From contig NVUX02000076.1 in assembly GCA_002402045.2 (NCBI GenBank), positions 88,523 through 152,522 on the forward strand: 64,000 nucleotides of DNA, read 5' to 3'. The position numbers were made by a program, and so were the translations under genes. This document shows positions 43,396 through 53,300 of the stretch, piece after piece (the first letter of the stretch is position 1; every line of letters begins with the position of its first letter). Under the pieces are notes generated by a model, which was not told the DNA's origin, searched no databases, and was given only the letters and a program-made list of their open reading frames with translations. Source of the DNA: Paracoccaceae bacterium (GTDB taxonomy: Bacteria > Pseudomonadota > Alphaproteobacteria > Rhodobacterales > Rhodobacteraceae).

Positions 43396-45449
43396 CGGCC
43401 CTCGACCCGCCATGCCAGCAGGCTAAAAAATGCAGCGGCCAGCAAATAGACCCAGCCTTTGGCAAGGGGAGAAAGGCGCACATCCTGAACCACATAGGCC
43501 CCACGAGACACAACCCCCGCCCAGCCACGCCCGACGGCCACACGGCCTTCGCGCACCATGCGGATATCAGGCACGCCATTTTCAAGCGCAAACACTCCCC
43601 CGCCCGAGCCATTTACCAACGGCGCCAACAAGGTTTTGGTCGCAATCGGATCGGCAAATTCGATAGGGGTGGCGGGGCCAGTGGCCACAACAGTTTGCGC
43701 ATCACCTTCCGAAAGCTGGTAAACCCCGCTTTCAGTGGCAACAAAACCCAACTGCCAGCGGCCCTCAGAAAGCTGGGTAAAGCCCAAAACCTGCTCTTCA
43801 CCACTCGGCGAAATCACCGTCAGTTCTCCCACGTCTCCGCTCAGCATTTGCCGCTCAACCAACACATCCATACCCAGCGCCGAGGCACGCAGCACGTTTT
43901 CTTCCAGCTCTGGCTCTTTCATCAGCCAATGCGCCAGCCGGCGCAGCAGCTCGCGCTGCGGGCCACCGCCCTCAAAACCCCGGCTCCAAAGCCACGCCTG
44001 ATCTGAAGTCAGCAAGGCCAGCCGCCCTTTCACCACACGTGAAAGCTGAAGCAAGGGCCGCCCGTCAATGCCCTCCATCACCATATCTCCCGCCGTTGGC
44101 GTCACCTCGATTTGCCGCATCCAGCGCCCCCAGCTTGGATCATTGCCATCAAGGCCCTGCCCGGCCAGCCCTTCCGTAACCGGATGCCTGCGGCCAATTT
44201 CAGAAACCCGCGGCAAAAAGCCTTCTTCAAGCACCCGGCCCGTGGGGGCGGCGGGCAAAATATCGCGCAGTGGTGAGCGAAAAAGGCTATCGGCAGAGGC
44301 AAAAGACGGCCCCGAGGCGATAAGAACCGCCCCGCCACCACGCACATAATTCGCCACGTTTTCTATATAAACTTGGGGAAGCACTCCTTGGCGGCGAAAT
44401 CTGTCAAAGATTATCAAATCAAAATCGCTGATTTTTTCGGTAAATAATTCTTGTGTCGGAAACGCAATCAAAGACATTTCTTCATAAGGCACACCGTCTT
44501 GCTTTTCCGGCGAACGCAGGATGGTAAAGTGGACAAGATCAACCGCCGCATCGGCTTTGAGCAAGTTGCGCCATGTGCGCTCTCCGGGGTATGGCTCGCC
44601 CGAAATCAGCAAAACGCGAAGGCGGTCACGCACACCGTTTACAACCAAGATTGCGCGATTATTAAGGCCGGTTAGCTCGCCCGCCATCTCAGGCGTGCGC
44701 ACTTCCAGCAGGTTTACCCCCGCATGCTCAATGCTCAAATTGAGCGACACATCGCGGTTCAGCGGCAAGTCAATAACCTGCTCCGCACTACCATCAATGG
44801 TGGCAATCACGCGGACAATGCCATCATCATCAGGGGCCGCGCCTTTGTCCTCGATCCGCAACACAAGCTGCACTTCTTCACCAACAATCCCGAAAGCCGG
44901 CGCGGAGGTAACGGTGATAGAACGATCCCAATCGCGGCTTTCGCCCGTCATCAACAGATGCACAGGGGCGGCGGGTAAAAATGGTGTATCCGCATCATTG
45001 ACCACACCATCGGTGATCAAAAATACGCCTGAAAGCCGATCTGCTGAAATGGCCCCCGCCGCCTCGCGTAGCGCCTCTATCAGCAACGTGCCATCACGGC
45101 CTGCGTCTTCTACGTGGCGCACCAGCACTTCAGGCGGATTGGCCAAAGCGGCCAGCTCGTTTTGCACATCGCTCAAAGCCTTGGCCGTTTGCTCAGGGCG
45201 CACGGTCAGGGATTGGGACGAGCTATCATCAACAATAATAACCACGGCATCGCGCTCTGGCAGGCGGTTTTCCTCGCGAAAAAGCGGGTTGGCAAGCGCC
45301 AGGCCCAAGGCCGCCAGCGCCAGCGCCCGCAGCGGCCAGCCCTTCAGCCCCCGCCACGCTGAAAACGCCAGCAAAGCCACCGCCACCGCGCCTATCAGCG
45401 CCAGCATCCAAAGCGCAAACACCGGATCAAATGTAATGCTGCTGGTCAT
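43392..45449 (-). CDS. Membrane protein of the MoxR operon, VWA-like and glutamine-amidotransferase-like
   Basis: A 685-residue protein. Two N-terminal helices (about 10-55) precede a VWA-like segment starting RDAVVIIVDDSSSQSL (a MIDAS-like DxSxS as DDSSS) and VFLITDGVVND. A middle region contains a GATase1-like fold: VRVLLISGEPYPGERTWRNL-like text (here LRVLLISGEPYPG), DFDLIIFDRFRRQ and VRGGGAVLIASGP. A single C-terminal helix (WVYLLAAAFFSLLAW) closes it. The family sits with moxR and DUF58 in alphaproteobacteria; function is uncharacterised. Both ends overlap neighbours by 4 bases. Confidence 0.82.
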   Translation of the reverse strand: MTSSITFDPVFALWMLALIGAVAVALLAFSAWRGLKGWPLRALALAALGLALANPLFREENRLPERDAVVIIVDDSSSQSLTVRPEQTAKALSDVQNELAALANPPEVLVRHVEDAGRDGTLLIEALREAAGAISADRLSGVFLITDGVVNDADTPFLPAAPVHLLMTGESRDWDRSITVTSAPAFGIVGEEVQLVLRIEDKGAAPDDDGIVRVIATIDGSAEQVIDLPLNRDVSLNLSIEHAGVNLLEVRTPEMAGELTGLNNRAILVVNGVRDRLRVLLISGEPYPGERTWRNLLKADAAVDLVHFTILRSPEKQDGVPYEEMSLIAFPTQELFTEKISDFDLIIFDRFRRQGVLPQVYIENVANYVRGGGAVLIASGPSFASADSLFRSPLRDILPAAPTGRVLEEGFLPRVSEIGRRHPVTEGLAGQGLDGNDPSWGRWMRQIEVTPTAGDMVMEGIDGRPLLQLSRVVKGRLALLTSDQAWLWSRGFEGGGPQRELLRRLAHWLMKEPELEENVLRASALGMDVLVERQMLSGDVGELTVISPSGEEQVLGFTQLSEGRWQLGFVATESGVYQLSEGDAQTVVATGPATPIEFADPIATKTLLAPLVNGSGGGVFALENGVPDIRMVREGRVAVGRGWAGVVSRGAYVVQDVRLSPLAKGWVYLLAAAFFSLLAWRVEGR

Positions 45450-48163
45450 TGGCCCAGCCTTTCCAGCAAAGCGGGCACATGCACTTGATCTGATTTATAG
45501 TTCCCCGTCATCACATACATTATCAGGTTTACCCCAAAGCGTTTGGCCAGCTCGCGTTGCCGCTCACCGCGTGCGCCCGAGCCCACCGGATACATCGGGC
45601 GGCCCTGCGGGTTTATCGCCCAAGCAGACGCAAAATCGTTGCTACCTATCACCACCGGCGTAACCCCGTCATTAAGGTTGCGAAACGGCGCGCCTTCAAT
45701 GGTGGTCAGGCTGCTTGGCGCCTCCACCCAAAGCTGGCCTTTGGCCCAGCGACCGGGGAAAACCTCTAGTAAATAAAAGCTGCGGGTGAGCACATGATCA
45801 GGCTCAATCGGCGCCAGCGGCGGGATTTCGAGCTGAGCCGTAAGGCGCTGAAGCGCTGCGCCGTGAATAGACCCCGCCCCGAGATGGGCATCTTTTGTAT
45901 CAAACATAATCATGCCACCATTGCGCAGATAGCGATTTATTTTTGAAACGGCCAGCGGGCTGAGTGGGGCTTGCTGGTCTGATATTGGCCAATAAAGAAA
46001 CGGGATCAGGGAGATGTCATCGCGCTCAATATCAATCGAAATCGGGTCCACCGGCTCTATTGAGGTACGCTCAAACAGCGTGCGGGAAAGGCCATAAAGC
46101 CCCGCGCGGGAGATTTCATCGGTGCGGGTATCGCCGGTAAGCACATAGGCAAGCACGGTGTTATCAGCGGCCAGCAAAGCGCGCTCATCTTGAGCTTTGG
46201 CTTGGGGCGATGGCACAAGCAACAGCAGCACCAGTGCGGCTTGCGCCCCGCCAGTAAGCCGCCCCGAAATGAACAGCGAGGCAAAAATATCGACCGTGAG
46301 GAGCATAAACGCGGCTAGCAAGAAAAACGGCTTTAGCGGGGTTTCTGGCTGGGCCGCAAAACCTTCATGCGCAATGCCCAAGGGCAAACCTTTAAGCGCA
46401 TATGGCAAAGCGTCTTCATGAATTAGGTTGATCGCAACTTCGCGCTCATTGCTCTGGTAATAGCCCGGAGGAGAGGCGGCATCACGCGGGCCACTCGTGA
46501 GGGTATCGCCCGAAATAGCGGTGCTTGGAGACGCGTCCACAAGGTTACCAAAGCCATCAAGCGCGCGGGTTAGCAGCCAATTTTGCCCCACCAGTTCATC
46601 GGCCGAGGCCGCGCCATTACGCGCCGAAACAGAGAGCCGTGTGAGCATATCTACAAACAAGCCCGAAAGCGGCAGATTAGACCATTCGGCATTGGCCGTA
46701 ATGTGAAAAAGTACAATCCGCCCCTGCCCCATGCGCGCCGACGTAACCAAGGGCGTGCCATCTTCCAATGACGCCATAACTTTGCCCACAAGGTCTGGCC
46801 CCGGCTGGGCCAGCACTTGGGCCGAAATCTCGACCTCTTCAGGGGCTTGCAGCCCGGCAAAAGGGCTTTCATCGGTGAAGGGGCGCAGGCGCTTGGGGGT
46901 GTCCCATGTCATAGCACCACCAAGCTGGCGGCCACCGGCGCGTAGGCGCACAGGCAAAAGCGGGTCGGTAATGCCAAGATCTCGTGAGGCCGCCGCAAGG
47001 CGCGGGCCCGCAAACCGCAACAGCGTGCCGCCCTCTTCCACCCAAGCCAGCACCCGCTTGGTTTCCTCTTCCGAGAGCGTGGCAACATCGGCAAGCACCA
47101 GCACATCTGGCACGGCCAGCAAAAGCTCGTCCAACGTGCCCCTGATCACTTGCGACGATGGCTCTAGCGCTTTTTTGAGGTAAAAAAGCGGGTCCACCAA
47201 TTGTGGGCCTTCTTGGCTATCGCTCGCGGTATAAAGCGCCACTTTTCGGCGGATCAGGCCGCTATCAGCCAGCACGACCCCGCCAGCAGACCCCCCCTCA
47301 GCGAGGGCAATGCGCCTTATGCGATTGCGTAGCTCAAAGGGCATATCAAACGGGGCGTTGGCATCGGATTCTCCGACTTCAAAGCTGGCCTCGGTGCGCC
47401 ACAGCACCTGCTCTATGCCATCGGGCGCGGGGCCAATGGCAATAAGCGGAATAGTTTGGGCCGCGCGCGTATCCACCCGATGCACTGGCGTAATCAGCAT
47501 CTCGGCCTCAATGCGGGCCGGCAAAAGAGAAACCGCAGGGGAAAGGCCGGTGATAAGGGTCACTTTGCCGTGCGCTTTTAGGGCGCTGGCGAGCGAGGCT
47601 GCATCGCCTATACCGTCTGAAAGCCAAAGGGTTTCAAATGGCTCTTGCGGGTTTTCGGATAGCCAAGCCGCAAAGGCATCGCGATCTGGCGCATAGGGCG
47701 CGGGGCTAAGAGATTGGATAATCGGGGCAAGGTCTTGCGCCGCGGTAAAGCCAAGGTCTCCCTCGGCGGGCAGCGGGGCGGTGAGCAGGCGCAGGGCCAC
47801 GGGGCGGTTGGCGCTGGCGATAATGCCCTCAACCCGGCTTAGGCGCAGGCGCCAATCTGGCGCTGAGGCCCAGCCGCCATCAAGCAGCACCAGCAAGCGG
47901 CCCGAGCCAGCAACCTGAGCGCGCGGATTAAGCACCGGCTGGGCAAAGGCGACAATAGCAGCAGCCAGCGCGGTGAGGCGCAAAAGCAGGAGCCACCACG
48001 GGGTGTGATCAGGGATGCTTTCGGGATCTTTTAGCCCCAAGAGCAGCCGCACGCCGGGAAAGCGGCGGCGCGAGGGTGCGGGCGGCACGGCGCGCAACAT
48101 CCACCAAAGCAGCGGCAAGGCAAGCAGGCCAAGCAGGATAAAGGGGCTCAGAAATCCGATCAT
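45446..48163 (-). CDS. DUF4159/BatA-type membrane protein
   Basis: A 905-residue protein. It starts with the BatA N-terminal pattern (FLSPFILLGLLALPLLWWML, then RRRFPGVRLL). A large extracytoplasmic region follows with VWA-like and amidotransferase-like segments (VLVLADVATLSEEET). Further helices lie near residues 615-660. The C-terminal DUF4159 domain has ISLIPFLYWPISDQQ and the motif GGMIMFDTKDAH. It is probably part of a complex with the DUF58, MoxR and VWA-like partners. It is linked by ATGA at both ends. Confidence 0.82.
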   Translation of the reverse strand: MIGFLSPFILLGLLALPLLWWMLRAVPPAPSRRRFPGVRLLLGLKDPESIPDHTPWWLLLLRLTALAAAIVAFAQPVLNPRAQVAGSGRLLVLLDGGWASAPDWRLRLSRVEGIIASANRPVALRLLTAPLPAEGDLGFTAAQDLAPIIQSLSPAPYAPDRDAFAAWLSENPQEPFETLWLSDGIGDAASLASALKAHGKVTLITGLSPAVSLLPARIEAEMLITPVHRVDTRAAQTIPLIAIGPAPDGIEQVLWRTEASFEVGESDANAPFDMPFELRNRIRRIALAEGGSAGGVVLADSGLIRRKVALYTASDSQEGPQLVDPLFYLKKALEPSSQVIRGTLDELLLAVPDVLVLADVATLSEEETKRVLAWVEEGGTLLRFAGPRLAAASRDLGITDPLLPVRLRAGGRQLGGAMTWDTPKRLRPFTDESPFAGLQAPEEVEISAQVLAQPGPDLVGKVMASLEDGTPLVTSARMGQGRIVLFHITANAEWSNLPLSGLFVDMLTRLSVSARNGAASADELVGQNWLLTRALDGFGNLVDASPSTAISGDTLTSGPRDAASPPGYYQSNEREVAINLIHEDALPYALKGLPLGIAHEGFAAQPETPLKPFFLLAAFMLLTVDIFASLFISGRLTGGAQAALVLLLLVPSPQAKAQDERALLAADNTVLAYVLTGDTRTDEISRAGLYGLSRTLFERTSIEPVDPISIDIERDDISLIPFLYWPISDQQAPLSPLAVSKINRYLRNGGMIMFDTKDAHLGAGSIHGAALQRLTAQLEIPPLAPIEPDHVLTRSFYLLEVFPGRWAKGQLWVEAPSSLTTIEGAPFRNLNDGVTPVVIGSNDFASAWAINPQGRPMYPVGSGARGERQRELAKRFGVNLIMYVMTGNYKSDQVHVPALLERLGQ

Positions 48164-49038
48164 CTTTTGACCCCCAAAGCGCTAAAAAGCCATAGCAGGG
48201 CCGCTTGCGGGTTTTCTTGGGTTGTGTGGCGCAGATAATGCCATCCGGCGCGATGCGCCCAGTCTTTCAGCATGACAGAACGCTCATCCAGCCGCTCTTG
48301 ATAGGCCTCGCGCAGCGCCTTGGCTCGCCGGGTTTCAAAATCTATCGCACCGCCCATGCTTTCAAAAATGATGCGGCCATCATAAGGGAAGGTTTCCTCG
48401 GACGGGTCCAGAATATGGATCAGCGCGCCATCATTTCCGGCCTCGGCATGGGCGTGCAGGGCCGGAAAAATATCGCTTTCTGCCCCCATAAAATCAGAGA
48501 AAAACAGGCGGTGGCCGCCGCGCGCACCGTGCGGCAGCGGCAATATTCCATAGTCCTCGCTGCGGCTAAGCCCCGCGAGCGCTATGGCCATTTGGTGCAG
48601 CTTTGCTTGCCCAAATCCGGGCCGCACGGCCGCTGTATCAAGCAGGCTAACCCTTTCACCTGCGCGGCTCAAAAGGCTCGCACAGGCCAAAGCCAGCACC
48701 TTGGCACGGGTGGATTTTGGCACGAATTTGGCGCTTTGGTAGTCCATCGCTTTGGAGGGATCGACCCAAAACCCCACGGTTTGGCTGGCCTCCCATTCCC
48801 GCTCGCGAATAAAAAGCGCATCTCCCTGTGCCGAGCGTCGCCAGTCAATGCTCGCGAGGTTATCGCCCGGCATGGCGTGCCGATACTGCCAAAAGCTTTC
48901 GCCACTGCCCGCCCGCCTGCGGCCATGCGCGCCCATGGCCACATTAGACGCCAGCCGTTCGGCATCAGCCAAAAGCGGGGGCAGCGCGCCAGAAAGCGCT
49001 TGGGCTTCGGCGCGAAGAGATTGCGCGGTTTGGCTCAC
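48160..49038 (-). CDS. DUF58 domain protein
   Basis: A 292-residue soluble protein with the DUF58 core FWQYRHAMPGDNLASIDWRR and ALFIREREWEAS. The C-terminal half folds like a VWA domain, with GFWVDPSKAM in the first strand. The start is a GTG at 49038 that overlaps the moxR stop (GTGA). DUF58 proteins are constant partners of MoxR ATPases and are thought to be their clients or adaptors. Confidence 0.9.
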   Translation of the reverse strand: MSQTAQSLRAEAQALSGALPPLLADAERLASNVAMGAHGRRRAGSGESFWQYRHAMPGDNLASIDWRRSAQGDALFIREREWEASQTVGFWVDPSKAMDYQSAKFVPKSTRAKVLALACASLLSRAGERVSLLDTAAVRPGFGQAKLHQMAIALAGLSRSEDYGILPLPHGARGGHRLFFSDFMGAESDIFPALHAHAEAGNDGALIHILDPSEETFPYDGRIIFESMGGAIDFETRRAKALREAYQERLDERSVMLKDWAHRAGWHYLRHTTQENPQAALLWLFSALGVKR

Positions 49039-50036
49039 GCGGCGGCGCTCCGGCTAGCGGCCTTGGCCACTAAATCAGTTATCACAGTCTCCAGCGTAAT
49101 CCCCTCAGCCCGCGCCGCAAACCCGAGCGCCATACGGTGGATAAGCACGGGGCGCGCCAGCGCTTCCACATCAATAATCGTCGGAGCCATACGGCCTGCA
49201 AGCAACGCCCGCGCCCGCACCAAAAGCATAAGCGCCTGCGCCGCGCGTGGCCCCGGCCCCCAAACCACGGCTTTGTTTACCAGCTCGCTTGCGCCCTCCC
49301 CCGGACGGGCGGCGCGCACAAGGTCGAGGATCATATCCACCACCTGCTCACCCACTGGCATGCGGCGGATAAGCAGCTGCGCCTCAATCAGGGTTTCAGC
49401 GTTAAACACCGGTTCAATCTCGGAATCCTGCGTTCCTGTAGTGGCCAAAATGATGGCGCGCTCATTGTCATACGTCGGGTAATCAATGTCTATCTGCATC
49501 AGGAATCGGTCCAGCTGGGCTTCGGGCAGCGGATATGTCCCCTCCTGCTCCACGGGGTTTTGCGTGGCAAGCACATGAAATGGCTCCGGCAAATCAAATC
49601 GTTGGCCGGCCACTGTCACGTGATGCTCCTGCATCGCCTGCAATAGCGCAGATTGGGTGCGAGGTGACGCTCGGTTGATCTCGTCACCCATCATCAGCTG
49701 GCAAAACACCGGCCCTTTGATGAAGCGAAAAGCACGGGAGCCATCATCCGCGGTTTCCAGCACTTCCGAGCCGATAATGTCTGACGGCATCAAGTCGGGC
49801 GTAAATTGCACACGGTTAGATTGCAGACCAAGCACCGTGCTGAGCGTATCTACCAGTAGCGTTTTGGCCAACCCCGGCACACCCACAAGCAAGCCATGGC
49901 CGCCGCATAAAACCGTCATCAAGGTTTGGTCCACCACCTCGTGCTGGCCAATGACTTTGCGCGCAATCATAGATTTTGCGGCCTTTAACTGGCGGCTCAA
50001 GTCTTTAATCTGCTCAACGGCGGCGGTATCTGACAT
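49035..50036 (-). CDS. MoxR-family AAA+ ATPase
   Basis: A 333-residue AAA+ chaperone-like ATPase. Walker A is LLVGVPGLAKTLLVDTL, Walker B is MMGDEINRASPRTQSALLQAM, and the sensor 1 region is VLATQNPVEQEGTYPLPEAQ. RFLMQIDIDYP follows. The start at 50036 has AAGGA eight bases upstream; the frame is open further but overlaps the divergent DUF1285 gene. It heads the five-gene operon down to ogt. Confidence 0.94.
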   Translation of the reverse strand: MSDTAAVEQIKDLSRQLKAAKSMIARKVIGQHEVVDQTLMTVLCGGHGLLVGVPGLAKTLLVDTLSTVLGLQSNRVQFTPDLMPSDIIGSEVLETADDGSRAFRFIKGPVFCQLMMGDEINRASPRTQSALLQAMQEHHVTVAGQRFDLPEPFHVLATQNPVEQEGTYPLPEAQLDRFLMQIDIDYPTYDNERAIILATTGTQDSEIEPVFNAETLIEAQLLIRRMPVGEQVVDMILDLVRAARPGEGASELVNKAVVWGPGPRAAQALMLLVRARALLAGRMAPTIIDVEALARPVLIHRMALGFAARAEGITLETVITDLVAKAASRSAAA

Positions 50037-50138
50037 AATAAAATCCTTATTAATTTCAGCTAGTTTAACAACCACAGTGGATTCGTCTAGCAAAGCTGCT
50101 ATTCTTTCGGCTGAAAACTTCCGATTCTGGGTGAAAAA

Positions 50139-50714
50139 ATGAGCAATTCTGATCAGAATGCCGTGAAGCCGTCTGCTGACAGCCTCGCCAGCGCCGCCCA
50201 AGGCTTTGCCAAGCGCGGCCCGGCGCCTGTTCATTTATGGAACCCCGAGTTTTGCGGAGATCTCGATATGCGCATCGCACGGGATGGAACCTGGCATTAC
50301 TTAGGCAGTCCGATTGGACGAATGCCGCTGGTAAAACTGTTTTCGTCAATTCTGAAGCGCGAGGGGCAAGACTATTTCCTCGTGACCCCGGTAGAAAAGG
50401 TCGGCATCAAGGTTGATGATGTGCCTTTTATTGCAGTTGATTTCAGTGTGACCGATGGCGATTTCACTTTCGAAACCAACGTAGGGGACCTCATTCCCCT
50501 TGGCCCTGAGCACCCGATGCGCATTGAGACAAATGAAAAAGGCGAGCCTGCCCCCTATGTGCTGGTGCGCAGTAATTTAGAAGCGCGGATTGACCGCAAA
50601 AGCTTTTATCGGCTGGTAGATTTGGCACAACCACACCCTCACCAAGGCCAGATCTGGCTTGGGATTTGGTCGCTCGGTCAGTTCTTCCCGTTTATCCCGG
50701 AAGCCGAGATCTAG
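50139..50714 (+). CDS. DUF1285 domain protein
   Basis: A 191-residue protein matching DUF1285 by ARDGTWHYLGSPIGRMPLVK and LVRSNLEARIDRKSFYRLV, with the FLVTPVEKVGIKVDDVPF strand pair between. Families of this type form two-barrel folds with unknown ligand. The gene lies divergently next to moxR, the usual alphaproteobacterial neighbour. Confidence 0.85.
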   Translation: MSNSDQNAVKPSADSLASAAQGFAKRGPAPVHLWNPEFCGDLDMRIARDGTWHYLGSPIGRMPLVKLFSSILKREGQDYFLVTPVEKVGIKVDDVPFIAVDFSVTDGDFTFETNVGDLIPLGPEHPMRIETNEKGEPAPYVLVRSNLEARIDRKSFYRLVDLAQPHPHQGQIWLGIWSLGQFFPFIPEAEI

Positions 50715-50869
50715 TCAGGGTTGTAACTTTCATTACACCAAAATTTGAGCAGTTAGATATATTTCACTTCAATTCTGCGCTCACATGTGTTGGATTGCAC
50801 AAATTCTATCAACTTATTGGCGACAAATTGCAGAATCCCTTACGAAAATTTCAGGTAAGCGCAAAGAGA

Positions 50870-51736
50870 GTGAACGAATGGCGTGAAGCCGGATTCGCCC
50901 GCGCTTTGGTGCAGATCGAACATACTTTTTCAAGTATTCAGAATAATGGAAAAGCGACATGGCAACACAGCCGTGATGCCACACGGGATATGGTGAGGAT
51001 TATTCTGTTCCACACCGACTATTATTTTCTGGTTGGTGGTATGGCGCTGTTGGTTTTTGCAACCCGGTCTTTCACTGAGCCGGGCATAGATTATGGTCCG
51101 TGGAGGCCCGTTGTCATTAGCCTCGCCGCCCTGCTGGCAGGTTTTACCCCTTTGGTTTTGCTGGTGATTATCTACCCAATTCATATTTTTGCAAAAGCAA
51201 ACACATGGGCATTAACCGCCTTGAATGTCGTACTTTCAGCAAATATTTTTGCGCTTATAGAGCCCGAAATCCCATACTATTTCTATGATGACGGGGTGCT
51301 TGTTTATCAGGATCTGATCTATGGCATGTTGGTTTTTTATGCTTTGGCACTGGGATACTTGCAGCTCCGGCTAAACAAGTATTATTGCTTTAACCGCTAC
51401 CAAAAACGCCATTTGGTAAAAGACTTAAACTCCATTATTCCGGCAGATAAACGCGGGATTATTGTCGCAATTTCAGCCCAGGATCACTATGTTGAAATAA
51501 CAACCGAAAACGGGCAGCATATGGCCAGAATGTCGATGACGGAGGCCGTTGCGATGCTTGCGGAAGATTTGGGCGTTCAGGTGCACCGCTCTCATTGGGT
51601 CTCATTCAAGGCCATGTTGGCTTTGGAGAGAACCACTGGCCGGCGGTTTTTAACGCTCCGCAATGGTGCTAAAATTCCTGTTTCCAAAGCCAAAACTCAA
51701 GAGGTTATCTCAGCCTTGAACGACCGCTCGTCTTAG
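50870..51736 (+). CDS. Membrane-anchored LytTR transcriptional regulator, copy 1
   Basis: About 289 residues from a GTG at 50870; the frame is open back to 50666, overlapping DUF1285, so the start is uncertain. Four transmembrane helices (from ILFHTDYYFLVGGMALLVF onward) end in a cytoplasmic linker, then a LytTR DNA-binding domain: [36 protein letters not shown] and FLTLRNGAKIPVSKA. It has no receiver or kinase. The next gene is a close homologue with the same layout, including the lumenal loop SFTEPGIDYGPWRPV. Confidence 0.82.
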   Translation: MNEWREAGFARALVQIEHTFSSIQNNGKATWQHSRDATRDMVRIILFHTDYYFLVGGMALLVFATRSFTEPGIDYGPWRPVVISLAALLAGFTPLVLLVIIYPIHIFAKANTWALTALNVVLSANIFALIEPEIPYYFYDDGVLVYQDLIYGMLVFYALALGYLQLRLNKYYCFNRYQKRHLVKDLNSIIPADKRGIIVAISAQDHYVEITTENGQHMARMSMTEAVAMLAEDLGVQVHRSHWVSFKAMLALERTTGRRFLTLRNGAKIPVSKAKTQEVISALNDRSS

Positions 51737-51858
51737 GCTCATGATTCCGTTCACCCTATCGTCCAGCCACAATAAAATTGCGAGCATAGCCTTTTGGCTT
51801 TTGTTTTTTGCCAAATTATGGTTGAGTTAGTGTGAATTATTGAACTTACAGGGCCATT

Positions 51859-52761
51859 TTGCCATTATTTTTCTCCAACATTCTAATACGGTTCAAATCA
51901 TTTGAGCAAACGCGTGCGGCGCGTTATGACGATACTATCCACGCGCTGGAACTGATATATTTGCGGGCAATGAATCGCCAAAAGCCGACATTGTCAGACA
52001 CCTTTGCCGCCACCACCAAAATCACATTTTCATTTGTCTTTCTGCCGGAGTTTTACTTGCTGATCGCGGGTATTGTAATACTCATATTTACCGGTGGCTC
52101 ATTTAGCGAGCCGGGCGTGGATTATGGACCGCTGCGCCCTGTCCTCTTCGCCGTTGTCGGGCTGGTTGCCGGCCTTATTCCACTTGCACTCGCGTTTGTA
52201 ATAATACCTTTTCACCTATTGGCCGGCGCAAACATCTGGCTGTTAACCGGCGTTAATTCTGTCGCCTCTGCACTGGTTTTTAGTGCAATCGAACCGCTTA
52301 TCGCCAAACTGTTCCTAGACAGCGGCATCGTCGGATTTTCAACTTTGGCCCCGCCTATGCTGATTTTTTATGGCATGGTAGAGTTCTATCTACTCTCCCG
52401 CATGAACAACCATATAAACTATCAGCGTTATAAGGCGCGGCACAGACAGCCCTCAATTGAAGGCCTTATTCCAGCCAAAAAACTTGGCGCCCTAATTTCG
52501 ATGTCGTCGCAGGATCACTATGTCGAGATTGTCACCGATATTGGCAGGCACCTTGAGCGCCTGACAATGAAAATGGCTGTAGAGCTTGCGCCAAAAGCCG
52601 TGGGGCTTCAGGTGCACCGCTCCCATTGGGTGGCCTATAACGCCATTCTAGACTTAGAGAAAACGGGCGGGCGCTATGCTGTATTGCTGCAAAACGGCAC
52701 CAAAATTCCGGTCGGGAAATCACGCGTCGCCGAGGTGCGGGCCTATTTGGACAGTCGCTAA
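51859..52761 (+). CDS. Membrane-anchored LytTR transcriptional regulator, copy 2
   Basis: A 300-residue paralogue of the preceding gene: four helices starting [19 protein letters not shown], the loop [15 protein letters not shown], then a LytTR domain with [18 protein letters not shown] and [18 protein letters not shown]. The start is a TTG at 51859 after AGGG; an ATG at 51970 ([10 protein letters not shown]) is the alternative. Such proteins act as membrane-bound transcription factors in some Rhodobacterales; their signal is unknown. It overlaps the convergent rppH end by 4 bases. Confidence 0.82.
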   Translation: MPLFFSNILIRFKSFEQTRAARYDDTIHALELIYLRAMNRQKPTLSDTFAATTKITFSFVFLPEFYLLIAGIVILIFTGGSFSEPGVDYGPLRPVLFAVVGLVAGLIPLALAFVIIPFHLLAGANIWLLTGVNSVASALVFSAIEPLIAKLFLDSGIVGFSTLAPPMLIFYGMVEFYLLSRMNNHINYQRYKARHRQPSIEGLIPAKKLGALISMSSQDHYVEIVTDIGRHLERLTMKMAVELAPKAVGLQVHRSHWVAYNAILDLEKTGGRYAVLLQNGTKIPVGKSRVAEVRAYLDSR

Positions 52762-53255
52762 AGGAAGCCCTGAAACTCCGCCAAAACCTGCTCATAAATC
52801 TTGCGCTTAAAGGGCACAATATGGGCGGGCAAGTCCGCTGGGGCCATCCATTTCCACGCAGAAAACTCGGGGTGCGAAGTGGCTATATTCACGTCAGCGT
52901 CCTGCCCATTAAACCGCATCAAAAACCAACGCTGCTTTTGCCCTCGAAAGCGCGGCTCGCCAGAGCGACGCACCCAAAGCTTGGCAGCCAACTCACGCGG
53001 AAAATCATACTTTATCCAGCTTTGCGAAACGGCCAAAATATCAACCAACGCCGCAGGAACACCGGTTTCCTCTTCCAGCTCCCGCAGGGCGGCTGCCTCA
53101 GCCTCTTCGCCTTTATCAATGCCACCTTGCGGCATTTGCCACGCTTCACCATCCGTATCTATCCGCTTGCCAACAAACACTTTTCCAGCATTGTTCAGCA
53201 GCATCACCCCCGCATTAGGCCGGTAGGGCAGCGCCAAAAATTCGTCGTCAGTCAT
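52758..53255 (-). CDS. rppH: RNA pyrophosphohydrolase RppH
   Basis: Nudix enzyme that removes pyrophosphate from 5' ends of mRNA. It has 165 residues. It starts [19 protein letters not shown], and [12 protein letters not shown] leads into the Nudix box ending RELEEETG, all as in RppH. The [11 protein letters not shown] block is also family-typical. It follows ctpA after a 45-base gap containing a GC hairpin. Confidence 0.93.
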   Translation of the reverse strand: MTDDEFLALPYRPNAGVMLLNNAGKVFVGKRIDTDGEAWQMPQGGIDKGEEAEAAALRELEEETGVPAALVDILAVSQSWIKYDFPRELAAKLWVRRSGEPRFRGQKQRWFLMRFNGQDADVNIATSHPEFSAWKWMAPADLPAHIVPFKRKIYEQVLAEFQGFL

Positions 53256-53274
53256 AAAAACACCCTTCGAGTTC

Positions 53275-53294
53275 GGGGGGCCATAAAGCCCCCC
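53275..53294. terminator. GC hairpin between rppH and ctpA
   Basis: GGGGGGC-cataaa-GCCCCCC forms a 7-bp all-GC stem. No U-tract follows on the minus strand, so it is not a textbook intrinsic terminator for ctpA. It may attenuate read-through into the ctpA-rppH junction or protect the 3' end of the message. Confidence 0.35.
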
Positions 53295-53300
53295 AAAGCC

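Noticed and set aside
44521..45663. Long plus-strand frame opposite the MoxR-operon membrane protein
   Set aside because: Ser/Arg-rich shadow of a conserved gene caused by codon bias; no motifs.
48205..49482. Long open frame antisense to moxR and the DUF58 gene
   Set aside because: It reads through the complement of two clearly conserved genes, has low-complexity Arg/His/Gln-rich composition and no ribosome-binding site.
53275..53294. Strong intrinsic terminator of ctpA
   Set aside because: The stem is good but no U-run follows in either direction, so it is listed only as a hairpin.
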